A stretch of DNA of 64,000 bases, taken from contig JAJEAC010000106.1 of the NCBI GenBank assembly GCA_022824315.1, positions 22,487 through 86,486 of the forward strand, in the 5' to 3' direction. Positions 7,666 through 17,141 of the stretch are shown here, in pieces. Position numbers and translations under genes: made by a program. Origin of the DNA: Silicimonas sp. (GTDB lineage: Bacteria; Pseudomonadota; Alphaproteobacteria; Rhodobacterales; Rhodobacteraceae). Within the stretch, counting starts at the first letter, position 1. Each line of letters begins with the position of its first letter. The notes beneath the pieces are model-generated. The model made no database searches and was not told the origin of the DNA. It saw nothing but the letters and a program-made list of their open reading frames with translations.

Positions 7666-9765
7666 ATGCCTTCGCCAAGCACCCTGCGCCTTGCCATCGA
7701 TATCGGAGGAACCTTTACGGACACCGTCCTCGCCAACGGTGACGGGCGAATCCTGGCAACGACGAAGACTGCGACAACTCCGGCGGAGCCGGCACTCGGC
7801 GCCCTTGAGGGCGCCCGTCATGCATTGACCGCGGCCAAGGCGGCCTGGGACGACATCGGCGGATTCATCCACGGCACCACGCTCGCCACAAATGCGTTGA
7901 TCGAACGCCGAGGCGCGAGGGTCGGCACGATCACGACCGAAGGCTTCCGCGACATCCTCGAAATTGCCTACGAGCGGCGCTACAGCCAGTACGCAATCAA
8001 CCTCGACAAGCCTGACCTGATCGTGCCTCGAACGCGGGCATTCACCGTGGGCGGGCGGATGAATGCATGCGGCGACGAACTCGCACCGTTCGACGACGAT
8101 GCGGTGGCAGCGCTGGCTGGACGGCTTGAGACCGATGGCATCGAGGCGGTCGCCATCTGCCTGCTTCATTCCTACGCAAACCCGACCCACGAATTGCGGC
8201 TGCGCGAGATGCTTCGGGCGACGCTGCCGGGCCTGGTGATTTCGGTCAGCCACGAGGTCAGCCCGGAGGCGCGCGAGTTCGACCGGCTGTGCACCACGAT
8301 CGCCAATGCCTACATCCAGCCGCTCATGTCGCGCTATCTTGCGGATTTCGAGACGCGCTTTCGGGCCGAGGGACTCGCCTGCCCCATCCTGATGATGACC
8401 GCGAGCGGCGGCATGACCACTCTCGAGACCGCTGCGCGCCTTCCGGTGCGGCTGGTCGAATCAGGTCCGGCCGGAGGCGCGATCCTCGCCGCAAGGCTCG
8501 CCCGCGAGACCGGCAAGGGCAAGGTGCTTTCCTTTGACATGGGCGGCACGACGGCCAAGCTCTGCCTGATCGACGGCTCCCGGCCCCAGACCGCCCGGAA
8601 ATTTGAGATCGCCCGTGCCGAGCGGTTCATCAAGGGTTCGGGCATGCCGGTGCGCATTCCGGTCATCGAGATGATCGAGATCGGCGCAGGCGGTGGCTCG
8701 ATCGCCAATGTTGACAGGCTCGGCCGGATTCGCGTCGGACCGCAAAGCGCGGGTGCGGACCCGGGGCCGGCCGCCTTCGGAAATGGCGGCAAGGAACCGA
8801 CGGTCACGGATGCCGACATCGTGCAAGGGCTCATCGCGCCTGACGGCTTCGCCGATTCTCGCATCAACATGAACCCGGACGCCGCCAAGTCAGTGCTGAA
8901 AAGGAACGTCGGTGACGTACTTGGCCTCGATCCCGACCGCGCGGCGTTCGCGGTCACCGAGATCGTGGACGAGAACATGGCGAACGCGGGACGGATGCAC
9001 GCCGTGGATTCCGGCAGACTCCTTGACGACCGGGCCATGATCGCCATCGGCGGCAACGGTCCGCTTCATGCCACGCGCCTTGCCCGGCGAACCCGGGTGC
9101 GCACCGTTGTCGTTCCAAGGCACCCTGGTGTCGGATCCGCCGTGGGATTCCTTCACGCGCCGGTGTCCTTCGAAATCGTGCGGTCGCGATACACGACGCT
9201 TGAATCTCTCGACGTCGACGCAATCAACAGGTTCTTCCAAGACATGGCCCATGAAGCGCGCGCTGTTGTCAGGTCCGGCGCTCCAGACGGATCATTGACA
9301 GAGCATCGCGTGGCCTTCATGCGATATCATGGACAAGGCCACGAGATCGAGGTCACCGTCCCTCCCCGCGACCTGGAACCGTCGGATGCGGACGGCCTGC
9401 GCAACGCCTTTGAGGCAGAGTACAGCCGACAGTTCGGCCGCACCGTTCCGGACATGAAGATCGAGATCCTCAACTGGGCGGTTCATCTCGCCTCGGAGGT
9501 CCCGGACATCGACCCGGCGCCTGCCGCAGCGGCACCGTCCGCCGCGAGTCCTGCCGGATCCCGGTTGATCCTCTGCGACGTCACCGGGGAATGGCGCGAA
9601 GCCGCAGTCTATGACCGCGCGAACCTGCCGAACGGCGCCCGCCTGTCGGGGCCGGCACTGATCACGGAGCCGCAGACGACGACCTTGGTGAGCGCAGATT
9701 TTGACGCAAGGGTGGACGAGGCCGGCAACATCTGGATGACCCGGCAGGACGGAGCATTGCCATGA
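7666..9765 (+). CDS. hyuA: Hydantoinase/5-oxoprolinase family protein, subunit A (ATP-binding)
   Basis: 699 residues, normal for HyuA. RLAIDIGGTFTDTVL at the N-terminus and SFDMGGTTAKLCLI near residue 290 are the two phosphate-binding motifs of the ASKHA ATPase fold. HGTTLATNALIERRGARVG is the characteristic HyuA segment between them. HyuA/HyuB pairs hydrolyse cyclic amides such as hydantoin, N-methylhydantoin, 5-oxoproline or caprolactam using ATP, or carboxylate ketones (acetophenone or acetone carboxylase relatives), so the substrate is open. The first ATG that fits the family is 7666. The stop overlaps the hyuB start by 4 nt. It opens a run of seven genes with such overlaps. Confidence 0.92.
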   Translation: MPSPSTLRLAIDIGGTFTDTVLANGDGRILATTKTATTPAEPALGALEGARHALTAAKAAWDDIGGFIHGTTLATNALIERRGARVGTITTEGFRDILEIAYERRYSQYAINLDKPDLIVPRTRAFTVGGRMNACGDELAPFDDDAVAALAGRLETDGIEAVAICLLHSYANPTHELRLREMLRATLPGLVISVSHEVSPEAREFDRLCTTIANAYIQPLMSRYLADFETRFRAEGLACPILMMTASGGMTTLETAARLPVRLVESGPAGGAILAARLARETGKGKVLSFDMGGTTAKLCLIDGSRPQTARKFEIARAERFIKGSGMPVRIPVIEMIEIGAGGGSIANVDRLGRIRVGPQSAGADPGPAAFGNGGKEPTVTDADIVQGLIAPDGFADSRINMNPDAAKSVLKRNVGDVLGLDPDRAAFAVTEIVDENMANAGRMHAVDSGRLLDDRAMIAIGGNGPLHATRLARRTRVRTVVVPRHPGVGSAVGFLHAPVSFEIVRSRYTTLESLDVDAINRFFQDMAHEARAVVRSGAPDGSLTEHRVAFMRYHGQGHEIEVTVPPRDLEPSDADGLRNAFEAEYSRQFGRTVPDMKIEILNWAVHLASEVPDIDPAPAAAAPSAASPAGSRLILCDVTGEWREAAVYDRANLPNGARLSGPALITEPQTTTLVSADFDARVDEAGNIWMTRQDGALP

Positions 9766-11411
9766 CGGTGGACAACACGCGCCTTCAGGTTCTCTGGGAC
9801 AGGCTGCTCGCCGTGGTTGAGGAACAGGGCCAGGCCCTCATGCGCGCCGCCTTCAGCCCGATCGTGCGCGAATGCGGCGACATTTCGGCCGGCATCTTCG
9901 ATGCCGAAGGCCGGATGCTCGCCCAGGCCGTGACCGGCACGCCCGGGCATGTCAACACGATGGCAATGGCGGTGACGTCTCTCCGCGACCGCTTTCCGGC
10001 ACAGGACATGCGCCCCGGGGACATCTACATGACCAATGATCCGTGGATCGCGTCCGGTCACCTGAACGACTTTCTCCTGATGATGCCGATCATGCGTGAC
10101 GGCCGGCTCGCGGGATTCACCTCCTGCACGTCGCACCTCGTGGATCTCGGCGGACAGGGAATGGGACCCGAAGGATCGGACATTCACGACGAAGGTCTCA
10201 TGATACCGCCCTGCAAGCTCGTGGAGGCCGGCGAGGTGAACGGCCTCCTGCTCGACATCGTGAAGGCGAACTCGCGCGAACCGATCGCCAACGAGGGCGA
10301 CATCTATGCGCTGATAGCCTGCTGCGAGGCCGGCGCCGCCCGGGTGTGCCAGGCAATGGAGGAATTCGGCCTTACCGATCTCCGGGATCTCTCGCACTAC
10401 ATCGTCGAGACCTCGCGCCGGGGGACGCTCGACATCATCGCGGAGCTGCCGAAGGGGACATGGACGAGCACCATGACCGTGGACGGGTATGACAGTCCGC
10501 TGACGTTGCGCGCCGCCCTCACGATCGCGGAAAACCATGTGCTGGTCGACTTTGCCGGCACCGACCCGTGCGCCCCGAAGGGCATCAACGTGCCGCTGAA
10601 CTATGCCGCCGCATACACCGTCTTCGCCCTTCGCTGCATCATCGGGCCAGACATCCCCAATAATGCCGGCTCGCTCGAGCCCTTCCAAGTCACGGGACCG
10701 CCCGGCTGCATCCTGAACGCCAGGCCGCCATCCCCGGTCGCGATGCGCCACACGCTTGGACAGATGACGCCCGACCTGGTCTTCGGGTGCCTGGCAGAGG
10801 CACTTCCCGACAAGGTTCCTGCCGAGGGCGCGTCCTGCATGTACGACCTTCCGCTTCGGCATGCGCCCGAAGCGGTTGAACGGGGAGGCGTCCAGTTTGC
10901 CTTGGAACTCGTCTTCAATGGCGGTACAGGCGCGCGGCCAACCCGCGACGGGCTCTCGGCCACAGCGTTTCCAAGCGGTGTCTGGGGCAGCCAGGTGGAA
11001 ACCGCCGAGGCGGTGGCACCAGTGCTGTTTCACCGCCGAGAACTGCGCACGGATTCCGGCGGGCCCGGCCAGATGAGGGGCGGACTCGGGCAGCGAATCG
11101 AGATCAGCCCGGCGCTGAACCAGGACCTGCTCCTGTTCCTTTCCGTCGAACGGGTCAGGAACCCGGCGCGTGGTCGCAGCAAGGGCCTGAACGGCGCGCC
11201 GGGGCGCATCCGGATCGGCGAGGACGGGCCGGATCTGCCCGGCAAGGGCAAGCTTCGCATCAGGCCTGGCGAGCGCTTGATCTTCGAAACCCCGGGCGGG
11301 GGCGGATTTGGAGTTCCCGACCAGCGCCCGCCCGCCATGCTCGAAGGCGACGTGCAGGCCGGATTTGTCAGTCCGGATGCCGCGCGGCATGCCTATGGGT
11401 GGTCTCCATGA
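9762..11411 (+). CDS. hyuB: Hydantoinase/5-oxoprolinase family protein, subunit B
   Basis: 549 residues, the usual length of HyuB. Family motifs seen include ECGDISAGIFDAEGRMLAQA near the N-terminus, then GDIYMTNDPWIASGHLNDF and TSHLVDLGGQG, which hold the D and H residues expected to bind metal in this family. The C-terminus has the glycine-rich GERLIFETPGGGGFGVP signature. It forms the catalytic partner of HyuA. The start overlaps the hyuA stop and the stop overlaps the aminotransferase start, which implies translational coupling and a fixed stoichiometry. Confidence 0.92.
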   Translation: MTVDNTRLQVLWDRLLAVVEEQGQALMRAAFSPIVRECGDISAGIFDAEGRMLAQAVTGTPGHVNTMAMAVTSLRDRFPAQDMRPGDIYMTNDPWIASGHLNDFLLMMPIMRDGRLAGFTSCTSHLVDLGGQGMGPEGSDIHDEGLMIPPCKLVEAGEVNGLLLDIVKANSREPIANEGDIYALIACCEAGAARVCQAMEEFGLTDLRDLSHYIVETSRRGTLDIIAELPKGTWTSTMTVDGYDSPLTLRAALTIAENHVLVDFAGTDPCAPKGINVPLNYAAAYTVFALRCIIGPDIPNNAGSLEPFQVTGPPGCILNARPPSPVAMRHTLGQMTPDLVFGCLAEALPDKVPAEGASCMYDLPLRHAPEAVERGGVQFALELVFNGGTGARPTRDGLSATAFPSGVWGSQVETAEAVAPVLFHRRELRTDSGGPGQMRGGLGQRIEISPALNQDLLLFLSVERVRNPARGRSKGLNGAPGRIRIGEDGPDLPGKGKLRIRPGERLIFETPGGGGFGVPDQRPPAMLEGDVQAGFVSPDAARHAYGWSP

Positions 11412-12490
11412 CCCATGCACGGACGCATGTCGCGGCGATGGCGCCTTATGCACTGGCCGACCTTGGGGGAGCGGGCGGCCGCACTGCACCTTCACTCGCG
11501 CAAAACGAGAGCTTCCGTCCGCCCTGCCCCGGCGCTTTCGAAGCGGTCGCGGCGGCCATGGCCGATGCGGCTCTGTACCCGGATCGCGACTGGACCGAGC
11601 TGCGTGCGATGATCGCAACGCGGCACGACGTAGACCCGGACACGATCCTTTGCGGCAGCGGCTCGCTCGAGCTGATCGGCTGCCTGGCACGCGCGTTTGC
11701 CGGTCCGCACCGCGCGGTTCTCGCATCGGAACATGCATATCCGTATTTTCGCAGCGCGGCGCAGGCAAGCGAGGCCCGGTTCGACACGGCACCCGAAACC
11801 GACGGCACGACGTCGGCAGACGCCCTTCTCGAAGCCGTCCGGCCGGATACCGGCTGCGTCTTCCTCGCCAATCCCGGCAACCCGACCGGAACCCGCATCC
11901 CGGCAGGCGAGATCCGCCGTCTTCGCAGCAATCTCCGCGCGGACATCCTGCTCGTCATTGACGAGGCTTATGGCGAATTCGCCGACCATCTCGATGTGCC
12001 CGTCTTCGACATGACCGCAACTGGAAAAACGGTCATCCTGCGCACGTTTTCCAAGGCGTACGGGCTCGCGGGCTGCCGCGTCGGATGGGGCGCGTTTCCG
12101 GTGGAAATTGCGGTCGAGGTCCGAAAGGTCCTGAACCCCAACAACGTCTCCTCCGTCTCGCAAGCCGCCGCGCGAGCCGCACTGCAGGACATTGCATACA
12201 TGCGCGAGACCTGTGCGTTGGTCGCGGCGCGCCGCGACCAGGCGGCAGGGACACTGGCCGCGCTGGGCATTCGTTGCCTTCCCAGCTTCACCAACTTCCT
12301 TCTCCTGGATCTTGAAACGCAGGAACGTGCGCGTTCCGCCGATGCGCGGCTCCGTTCCGGAGGCGCCATCCTGCGGATGCAAGGCGCCGCGGGCCTTCCG
12401 CACTGCCTTCGCATGACGATCGGGCCGGAAAGGCAACTGGACAATGCCATCTCCCTGCTTGAGAGGTGGACCAGGGAAAGCATGCCATGA
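11408..12490 (+). CDS. PLP-dependent aminotransferase, histidinol-phosphate aminotransferase (HisC)-like
   Basis: 360 residues, fold type I class I/II aminotransferase. NPGNPTGTRIP and DEAYGEF are the co-factor-binding motifs, and TFSKAYGLAGCRVGWG contains the Schiff-base Lys. The best overall likeness is to HisC, but the gene is in a catabolic operon with no other histidine biosynthesis gene, so a different amino donor or acceptor is likely. Nearby racemase-like and 2-hydroxyacid dehydrogenase genes suggest it converts an amino acid released from the imported compound into a 2-oxo acid. The ATG at 11408 overlaps the hyuB stop by 4 nt; a GTG at 11399 is a less likely start. Confidence 0.88.
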   Translation: MTHARTHVAAMAPYALADLGGAGGRTAPSLAQNESFRPPCPGAFEAVAAAMADAALYPDRDWTELRAMIATRHDVDPDTILCGSGSLELIGCLARAFAGPHRAVLASEHAYPYFRSAAQASEARFDTAPETDGTTSADALLEAVRPDTGCVFLANPGNPTGTRIPAGEIRRLRSNLRADILLVIDEAYGEFADHLDVPVFDMTATGKTVILRTFSKAYGLAGCRVGWGAFPVEIAVEVRKVLNPNNVSSVSQAAARAALQDIAYMRETCALVAARRDQAAGTLAALGIRCLPSFTNFLLLDLETQERARSADARLRSGGAILRMQGAAGLPHCLRMTIGPERQLDNAISLLERWTRESMP

Positions 12491-13230
12491 CACCATCCCG
12501 CGGACGGGCCCGGCTGGGCCTTCTCGTCCCATTCACGAACACGAACCTCGAGCCGGACATGACGCTCATGAGCCCTCCAGGCGTCTCTGTCCACGCAGCC
12601 CGTCTCGGGGGATATGACGCGGAGCGGATACCTGACGAAACCCAGATGCAGGGCCTCGGCGCATCGGACATCGACAAACCGCTCCGCCTGCTCATGGGAG
12701 TCAGACCTGACATCATCCTCTACGGCTGCACTTCGGCAACGCTCGCACACGGGCCCGACTTTGACAGGGCGCTCGCGGCCCGAGCCAAGGCCGTGAGCGG
12801 GGCCGAGACCGTGACCGCGGCGGGTGCCCTCGTCTCCGCCCTCGAGGTGGTGGGTGCCCAAAGGGTCGGCCTTGCTTCGCCCTATGTTCCGGCAATCAAC
12901 GACATGGCCATCGCATTCCTTGCCGAGGCAGGCATCGAAACCGTCCGGCGATCAGAGGTCACGGAGCCGCTCGGCAACGAGGAACAGGGCGCGATGACTC
13001 CCGACGAGGTCCTGGCCTCCGGAATCCGCGCCGACCATGACGATGCTGATGCCATTGTTCTCTCCTGCACGGACATGCGCAGCGTCGAAACCGTTGCGCG
13101 GCTCGAACAGGCCCTTGGCAAGCCCGCGATATGTTCAAACCAGGCCATGATGTTCGAAGCACTCCGCAGACTTGGCATCGTTGATCCCGTCGCGGGATTC
13201 GGCAAGCTTCTCGAAAGGCCCCGCACATGA
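12487..13230 (+). CDS. Aspartate/glutamate racemase superfamily protein (maleate isomerase / arylmalonate decarboxylase-like)
   Basis: 247 residues. The two Cys motifs expected for the superfamily are present: ILYGCTSATLAHG near residue 80 and IVLSCTDMRSVETV near residue 190. A pair of Cys in these positions is typical of maleate cis-trans isomerases and Asp/Glu/hydantoin racemases, whereas arylmalonate decarboxylase usually keeps only one. In a hydantoinase operon a racemase (hydantoin or amino-acid racemase) is a logical partner, and a maleate/maleamate isomerase is also possible. The start overlaps the aminotransferase stop by 4 nt. Cytoplasmic. Confidence 0.82.
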   Translation: MTPSRGRARLGLLVPFTNTNLEPDMTLMSPPGVSVHAARLGGYDAERIPDETQMQGLGASDIDKPLRLLMGVRPDIILYGCTSATLAHGPDFDRALAARAKAVSGAETVTAAGALVSALEVVGAQRVGLASPYVPAINDMAIAFLAEAGIETVRRSEVTEPLGNEEQGAMTPDEVLASGIRADHDDADAIVLSCTDMRSVETVARLEQALGKPAICSNQAMMFEALRRLGIVDPVAGFGKLLERPRT

Positions 13231-14564
13231 TCTTCAATGATCTCGCAGAGTTCGTGCTTGGCACGCCCGACGTGCCGGAAAGCGCACTCGACTTCACCGC
13301 CACGCTGCTCGTTGACACGCTCGGCGTCACGGCGGGTGCCGCACGCCTTGACGCAGGTCGCATCGCACGCGACCACGCGGTGCGGTTTCATGCGGCAGGC
13401 ACGCCGTCTGCATCCGCCACTCTTCTCTTCGACGGCCGGACCGCCTCGATTCCGGGTGCCGCGTTCGCGGCCGCAACGCAGACAGACAATCTTGACGCTC
13501 ATGACGGCTTCAATCCGGCCAAGGGCCATGTCGGATGTGCCGTCGTGCCCGCACTCTGCGTGCTGGCCGAGCGCGAACCCGCGCTCTCGGCCCGCGACGC
13601 ACTCGCTGCACTTGCGATGTCCTACGAGGTCGCTGCCCGCGCCGCGCTGTCGCTCCACGCGACGGTCAGCGACTACCACACGTCCGGGGCCTGGAACGCG
13701 CTTGGCGTCGCTGCACTCGGTGGGCGGCTGCGGAACCTTGACGCCGACCGGCTCCGGCAGGCGCTCGGAATCGCCGAATACCATGGACCGCGCAGCCAGA
13801 TGATGCGCGAAATCGCAAACCCGACCATGCTGCATGACGGCTCAGGAATGGGCGCGTTTACGGGCCTCACGGCAGTGCTGCTCGCAGAGGACGGATTCGA
13901 GGGAGCCCCGGCCATAACCGTCGAATCCGAAGAGGTCGCGGAACGCTGGAGCGATCTCGGCCAGCGCTGGACGGTCGAACAGAACTACATCAAGCCTTAT
14001 CCGATCTGCCGATGGGCGCATGGGGCAATCGACGCCCTCGGCCGGCTCGTGGAGGAACACGGGATCGCCGCGCATGACGTATCCGCCATTGACGTGAACA
14101 CGTTTGCCGAAGCCGCAAAACTCTTCCCCGGCATGCCGGAAACCACCTCGCAAGCCCAGTACTCCCTCGCCTTCGCCCTCGCCGCGCTGCTCGTGCACGG
14201 CAAGATCGGACCGGACCAGGTGACCGGCATGACCTTGTCGGACCCCGACATCGAGGCCGTTGTCCGGAAGATCCGGGTGTCAGAAGATCCTCGTCACTCG
14301 GCGCGATTTCCGGAAGGCCGCTGGTCCGACGTCACGATTCGTCTGTCCGACGGTCGCGCGGTGTCTTCGGGAGACGTCGATGCTCAGGGAGGTCCGGAGA
14401 CCCCCCTTCCGCACGATGCGGTCAAGGCGAAGTTCCTCGAAATGACACGTTGTCTCGACCGCGATCGCGCGACGGCCATCTGGGACATGCGCGACCGCCT
14501 GACAGGGCAAGGCACGAGGTTCGCCGATCTGTTGCGGCTCCTCCATGCGCCCCTGAACACATGA
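13227..14564 (+). CDS. MmgE/PrpD family protein
   Basis: 445 residues over the whole MmgE/PrpD (2-methylcitrate dehydratase) fold: TATLLVDTLGVTAGAA near the N-terminus, QTDNLDAHDGFNPAKGHVGC in the active-site region, and PYPICRWAHGAIDAL in the second half. Characterised members dehydrate or isomerise carboxylic acids (2-methylcitrate dehydratase, iminodisuccinate epimerase, cis-aconitate decarboxylase). Iminodisuccinate epimerase is a relevant precedent because it acts on an amino-dicarboxylate degradation intermediate. The gene overlaps both neighbours by 4 nt. The substrate cannot be told from sequence. Confidence 0.88.
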   Translation: MIFNDLAEFVLGTPDVPESALDFTATLLVDTLGVTAGAARLDAGRIARDHAVRFHAAGTPSASATLLFDGRTASIPGAAFAAATQTDNLDAHDGFNPAKGHVGCAVVPALCVLAEREPALSARDALAALAMSYEVAARAALSLHATVSDYHTSGAWNALGVAALGGRLRNLDADRLRQALGIAEYHGPRSQMMREIANPTMLHDGSGMGAFTGLTAVLLAEDGFEGAPAITVESEEVAERWSDLGQRWTVEQNYIKPYPICRWAHGAIDALGRLVEEHGIAAHDVSAIDVNTFAEAAKLFPGMPETTSQAQYSLAFALAALLVHGKIGPDQVTGMTLSDPDIEAVVRKIRVSEDPRHSARFPEGRWSDVTIRLSDGRAVSSGDVDAQGGPETPLPHDAVKAKFLEMTRCLDRDRATAIWDMRDRLTGQGTRFADLLRLLHAPLNT

Positions 14565-15529
14565 CGCGAACTCCCCGCATTCTCCTGCACAACGCTGCAA
14601 CCGCACGGCATGCGGGCAGGCTGCGCTCAGCGTTTCCCCAATGCGACATTGCGGAATGCACGACATACGAGGACCTGCCGGACCTGATCCGGGAGTTCAG
14701 GCCCGACGTGGTCTTCTCGATCCGCTTCGCCGGAAGCCGCGGCTTTCCGCGCGACGCCCTTCTCGCACCGGACGGTCCCGGATGGATCGCGAACGGCGGC
14801 GCGGGAACGGACCACTTGGCGCCGTGGGATCCGACCAGCACGACGATCACGAACGCCGCCGGCGTGGCGGCGGACATGATGGCGGAATACGTTCTGGGCG
14901 GTTTCCTGCACTTCACACTCGACATCGAGGGGCTGCGTCAGGACAAGGCAGGTCGCGTCTGGCGTGCACGCAACATGGTACCGCTCAAGGGCAAGACGCT
15001 CCTGATCGTCGGCCTCGGGCATACGGGGCGTGCCCTTGCCAAGAGGGCCAAGGCCTTTGGCATGCACGTCGTCGGATTGCGCTCACGGCCGCAACCCACC
15101 GACTGCGTCGACATCGTGGGCGGTCCGGGCGACCTCCCTGACGTCCTTGGAGACGCCGACTGCATCGCCGTCTGCGCACCGCTCACGCCCGCAACCCGCG
15201 GCATGCTCGGACCGGCGGAGATTGCCGCGTTGGCGCCGGGCGTGCTCTTTGCCGACGTCTCCCGTGGCGGCATCGTGGACCAAGCGGCTCTCGCAGACGC
15301 GCTTGTCTCCGGCCAGGTCGCCGGCGCCGCACTTGACGTGTTCGAGACCGAGCCCCTGCCGCCGTACAGCCCGCTCTGGGGCATCGACAACCTGGTCATC
15401 TCGCCGCATTGCTCGTCGGTCCATGAGGGTTGGGAAGACGCTTGCTTCGATCTCTTCCTTGACAACCTCGACCGTTGGATTGCGGGAAATCCGCTCAGGA
15501 ACGTCGTCGATCCGGAGCGCGGCTATTGA
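14561..15529 (+). CDS. D-isomer-specific 2-hydroxyacid dehydrogenase
   Basis: 322 residues. The NAD(P)-binding Rossmann motif is LLIVGLGHTGRALAKRAKAF. The catalytic triad of the family is visible: Arg in FADVSRGGIVDQ, Glu in DVFETEPLP, His in LVISPHCSSVHEGWED. It should interconvert a 2-oxo acid and a 2-hydroxy acid with NAD(P)H. Following an aminotransferase and racemase in the same operon, it may reduce the 2-oxo acid made by transamination. The ATG at 14561 overlaps the previous stop by 4 nt; the open frame continues upstream but the overlap pattern decides the start. Confidence 0.9.
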   Translation: MTRTPRILLHNAATARHAGRLRSAFPQCDIAECTTYEDLPDLIREFRPDVVFSIRFAGSRGFPRDALLAPDGPGWIANGGAGTDHLAPWDPTSTTITNAAGVAADMMAEYVLGGFLHFTLDIEGLRQDKAGRVWRARNMVPLKGKTLLIVGLGHTGRALAKRAKAFGMHVVGLRSRPQPTDCVDIVGGPGDLPDVLGDADCIAVCAPLTPATRGMLGPAEIAALAPGVLFADVSRGGIVDQAALADALVSGQVAGAALDVFETEPLPPYSPLWGIDNLVISPHCSSVHEGWEDACFDLFLDNLDRWIAGNPLRNVVDPERGY

Positions 15530-17055
15530 CCGGAACCGGCTCCAGGCATCGGATCGCCATCGCCGGCTTCCAGCACGAAACCAACAGTTTCGGCCCAGGA
15601 ACGGCAGGCATGCCGGAGTTCGAAATGGCCGATTCATGGCCCGCCTATCTTCGCGGCGATGCCGTGCGCGAGGGAACGCTCGGCCTGAACCTGCCGATCG
15701 CGGGATTCATCGAGGCGGCCGAGGCGTCCGCAACGATCGATCTCCATCCTGTCCTGTGGTGCGCCGCAGAGCCGTCCGGCCCTGTTACCGACGACGCGTT
15801 CGAGACGGTCACGGCACGCATCCTCGACGGCCTCGACAAGGCCAGGCCTTTGGACGGCGTGTATCTTGATCTCCACGGCGCGATGATCACCGCAAGCCGC
15901 GATGACGGCGAAGGCGAGCTGCTTCGCCGCATCCGTGCGCAGCTCGGTTCCGACCTGCCGATCGCGGTCAGCCTGGACATGCACGCGAACGTCACGACCG
16001 ACATGGTCCGCCACGCCAGTTCGATCAGCATCTATCGTACCTACCCCCACCTCGACATGGGCTGGACGGGCGCCCGTGCCTTGTCCCGCCTGATGCGCCT
16101 TCTCGACGGCGAGCGGCATGCGAGAGCGTTTCGGCAATTGCCCTACATCATCCCCATGCATGCCCAGCACACGGGTTCCGACCCCATGCGCAGGCTCTAC
16201 GGTCTTGCAGCCGAGATGTCGGGTGGAGACACGGATGTCGAACTTGCCGTCGGATTCACCGGTGGCGATATCGCCGACTGCGGCCCCTCGCTTCTTGCCA
16301 GCGCCGTCGATCAAGCCAGTGCGGATGCGGCGGCCGACGCGCTTCTCGAAGAGGCGCTCGCCGCCGAAACGGAATTTGACTGCACACTCCTCGCGCCAGA
16401 GGAAGCCGTGAAGGCCGCATTGGCATTTCCTCCCGGCAAGCCCGTCACGATTGCCGACGTACAGGACAATCCCGGCGGCGGCGCGTCATCGGACACGACC
16501 GGTCTCATCAAGGCGCTCGTGAGCGCCCGGGCGAAGCAGGTCATCGTCGGCGTCATCCATGATCCCGCAACGGCGGCCGAGGCGCACAGGCTTGGCATCG
16601 GACGCGAGTTCCAGGCCAGCCTTGGCGGCAAGTCGGGCATCAGGGGCGACACGCCTTTCGACGCACGCTTCCGCGTGGACGCCCTGAGCAACGGAGAAGT
16701 CGCCTACCGAGGCGAAATGTATGGCGGCGGCATCGCCCGGATGGGTTCCACGGCGGTGCTTTGCCCGCTCGGAACGGACGCAGACATCCGCATCGTGACC
16801 TCCAGCGTCCGCAACCAGTGTCTCGACCGGGCCTATTTCTCCCATGTTGGTCTCATTCCCGAGGAAGCGGACATCCTTGCCGTCAAGAGTACCGTGCACT
16901 ACCGCGCCGAATTCGAGCCGATCAGCCAGGGCGTGATCTCCTGCGGCGCACCAGGAGCGCTGTCGTGTGACATCGGCCTGATTCCCTATCGAAAGCTGCG
17001 CCCCGGCATCCGGCTCGGACCGTGCGGGCCCGTTCACGGCGTGACACGAAAATAA
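15526..17055 (+). CDS. M81 family metallopeptidase (MlrC / microcystinase C-like)
   Basis: 509 residues. IAIAGFQHETNSFGPG at the N-terminus, GVYLDLHGAMIT, AVSLDMHANVTTDMV, and later DNPGGGASSDTTGLI are the landmark motifs of the M81/MlrC family. The Asp/His residues of DLHGAM and DMHAN belong to the metal site. MlrC itself cleaves a linear peptide from microcystin, but most members have unknown amide substrates. I chose the TTG at 15526 because it overlaps the preceding stop (TTGA) exactly as the five upstream junctions do, and it gives a normal N-terminus; no ATG is available close by. It is the last enzyme gene before the transporter genes and may hydrolyse a linear amide after ring opening. 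Confidence 0.88.
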   Translation: MTGTGSRHRIAIAGFQHETNSFGPGTAGMPEFEMADSWPAYLRGDAVREGTLGLNLPIAGFIEAAEASATIDLHPVLWCAAEPSGPVTDDAFETVTARILDGLDKARPLDGVYLDLHGAMITASRDDGEGELLRRIRAQLGSDLPIAVSLDMHANVTTDMVRHASSISIYRTYPHLDMGWTGARALSRLMRLLDGERHARAFRQLPYIIPMHAQHTGSDPMRRLYGLAAEMSGGDTDVELAVGFTGGDIADCGPSLLASAVDQASADAAADALLEEALAAETEFDCTLLAPEEAVKAALAFPPGKPVTIADVQDNPGGGASSDTTGLIKALVSARAKQVIVGVIHDPATAAEAHRLGIGREFQASLGGKSGIRGDTPFDARFRVDALSNGEVAYRGEMYGGGIARMGSTAVLCPLGTDADIRIVTSSVRNQCLDRAYFSHVGLIPEEADILAVKSTVHYRAEFEPISQGVISCGAPGALSCDIGLIPYRKLRPGIRLGPCGPVHGVTRK

Positions 17056-17141
17056 ACGGTTGAATCGTCGGGATTTGCGGTCAGTATTGCCTTTGATGAA
17101 GAACCCGGACCACCGGACCCAAACAAATGTGGAGGAACACA

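Noticed and set aside
9609..11792. 727-codon minus-strand frame over hyuB
   Set aside because: Composition is Arg/His/Gly-rich without motifs; it is a shadow of hyuB and the aminotransferase.
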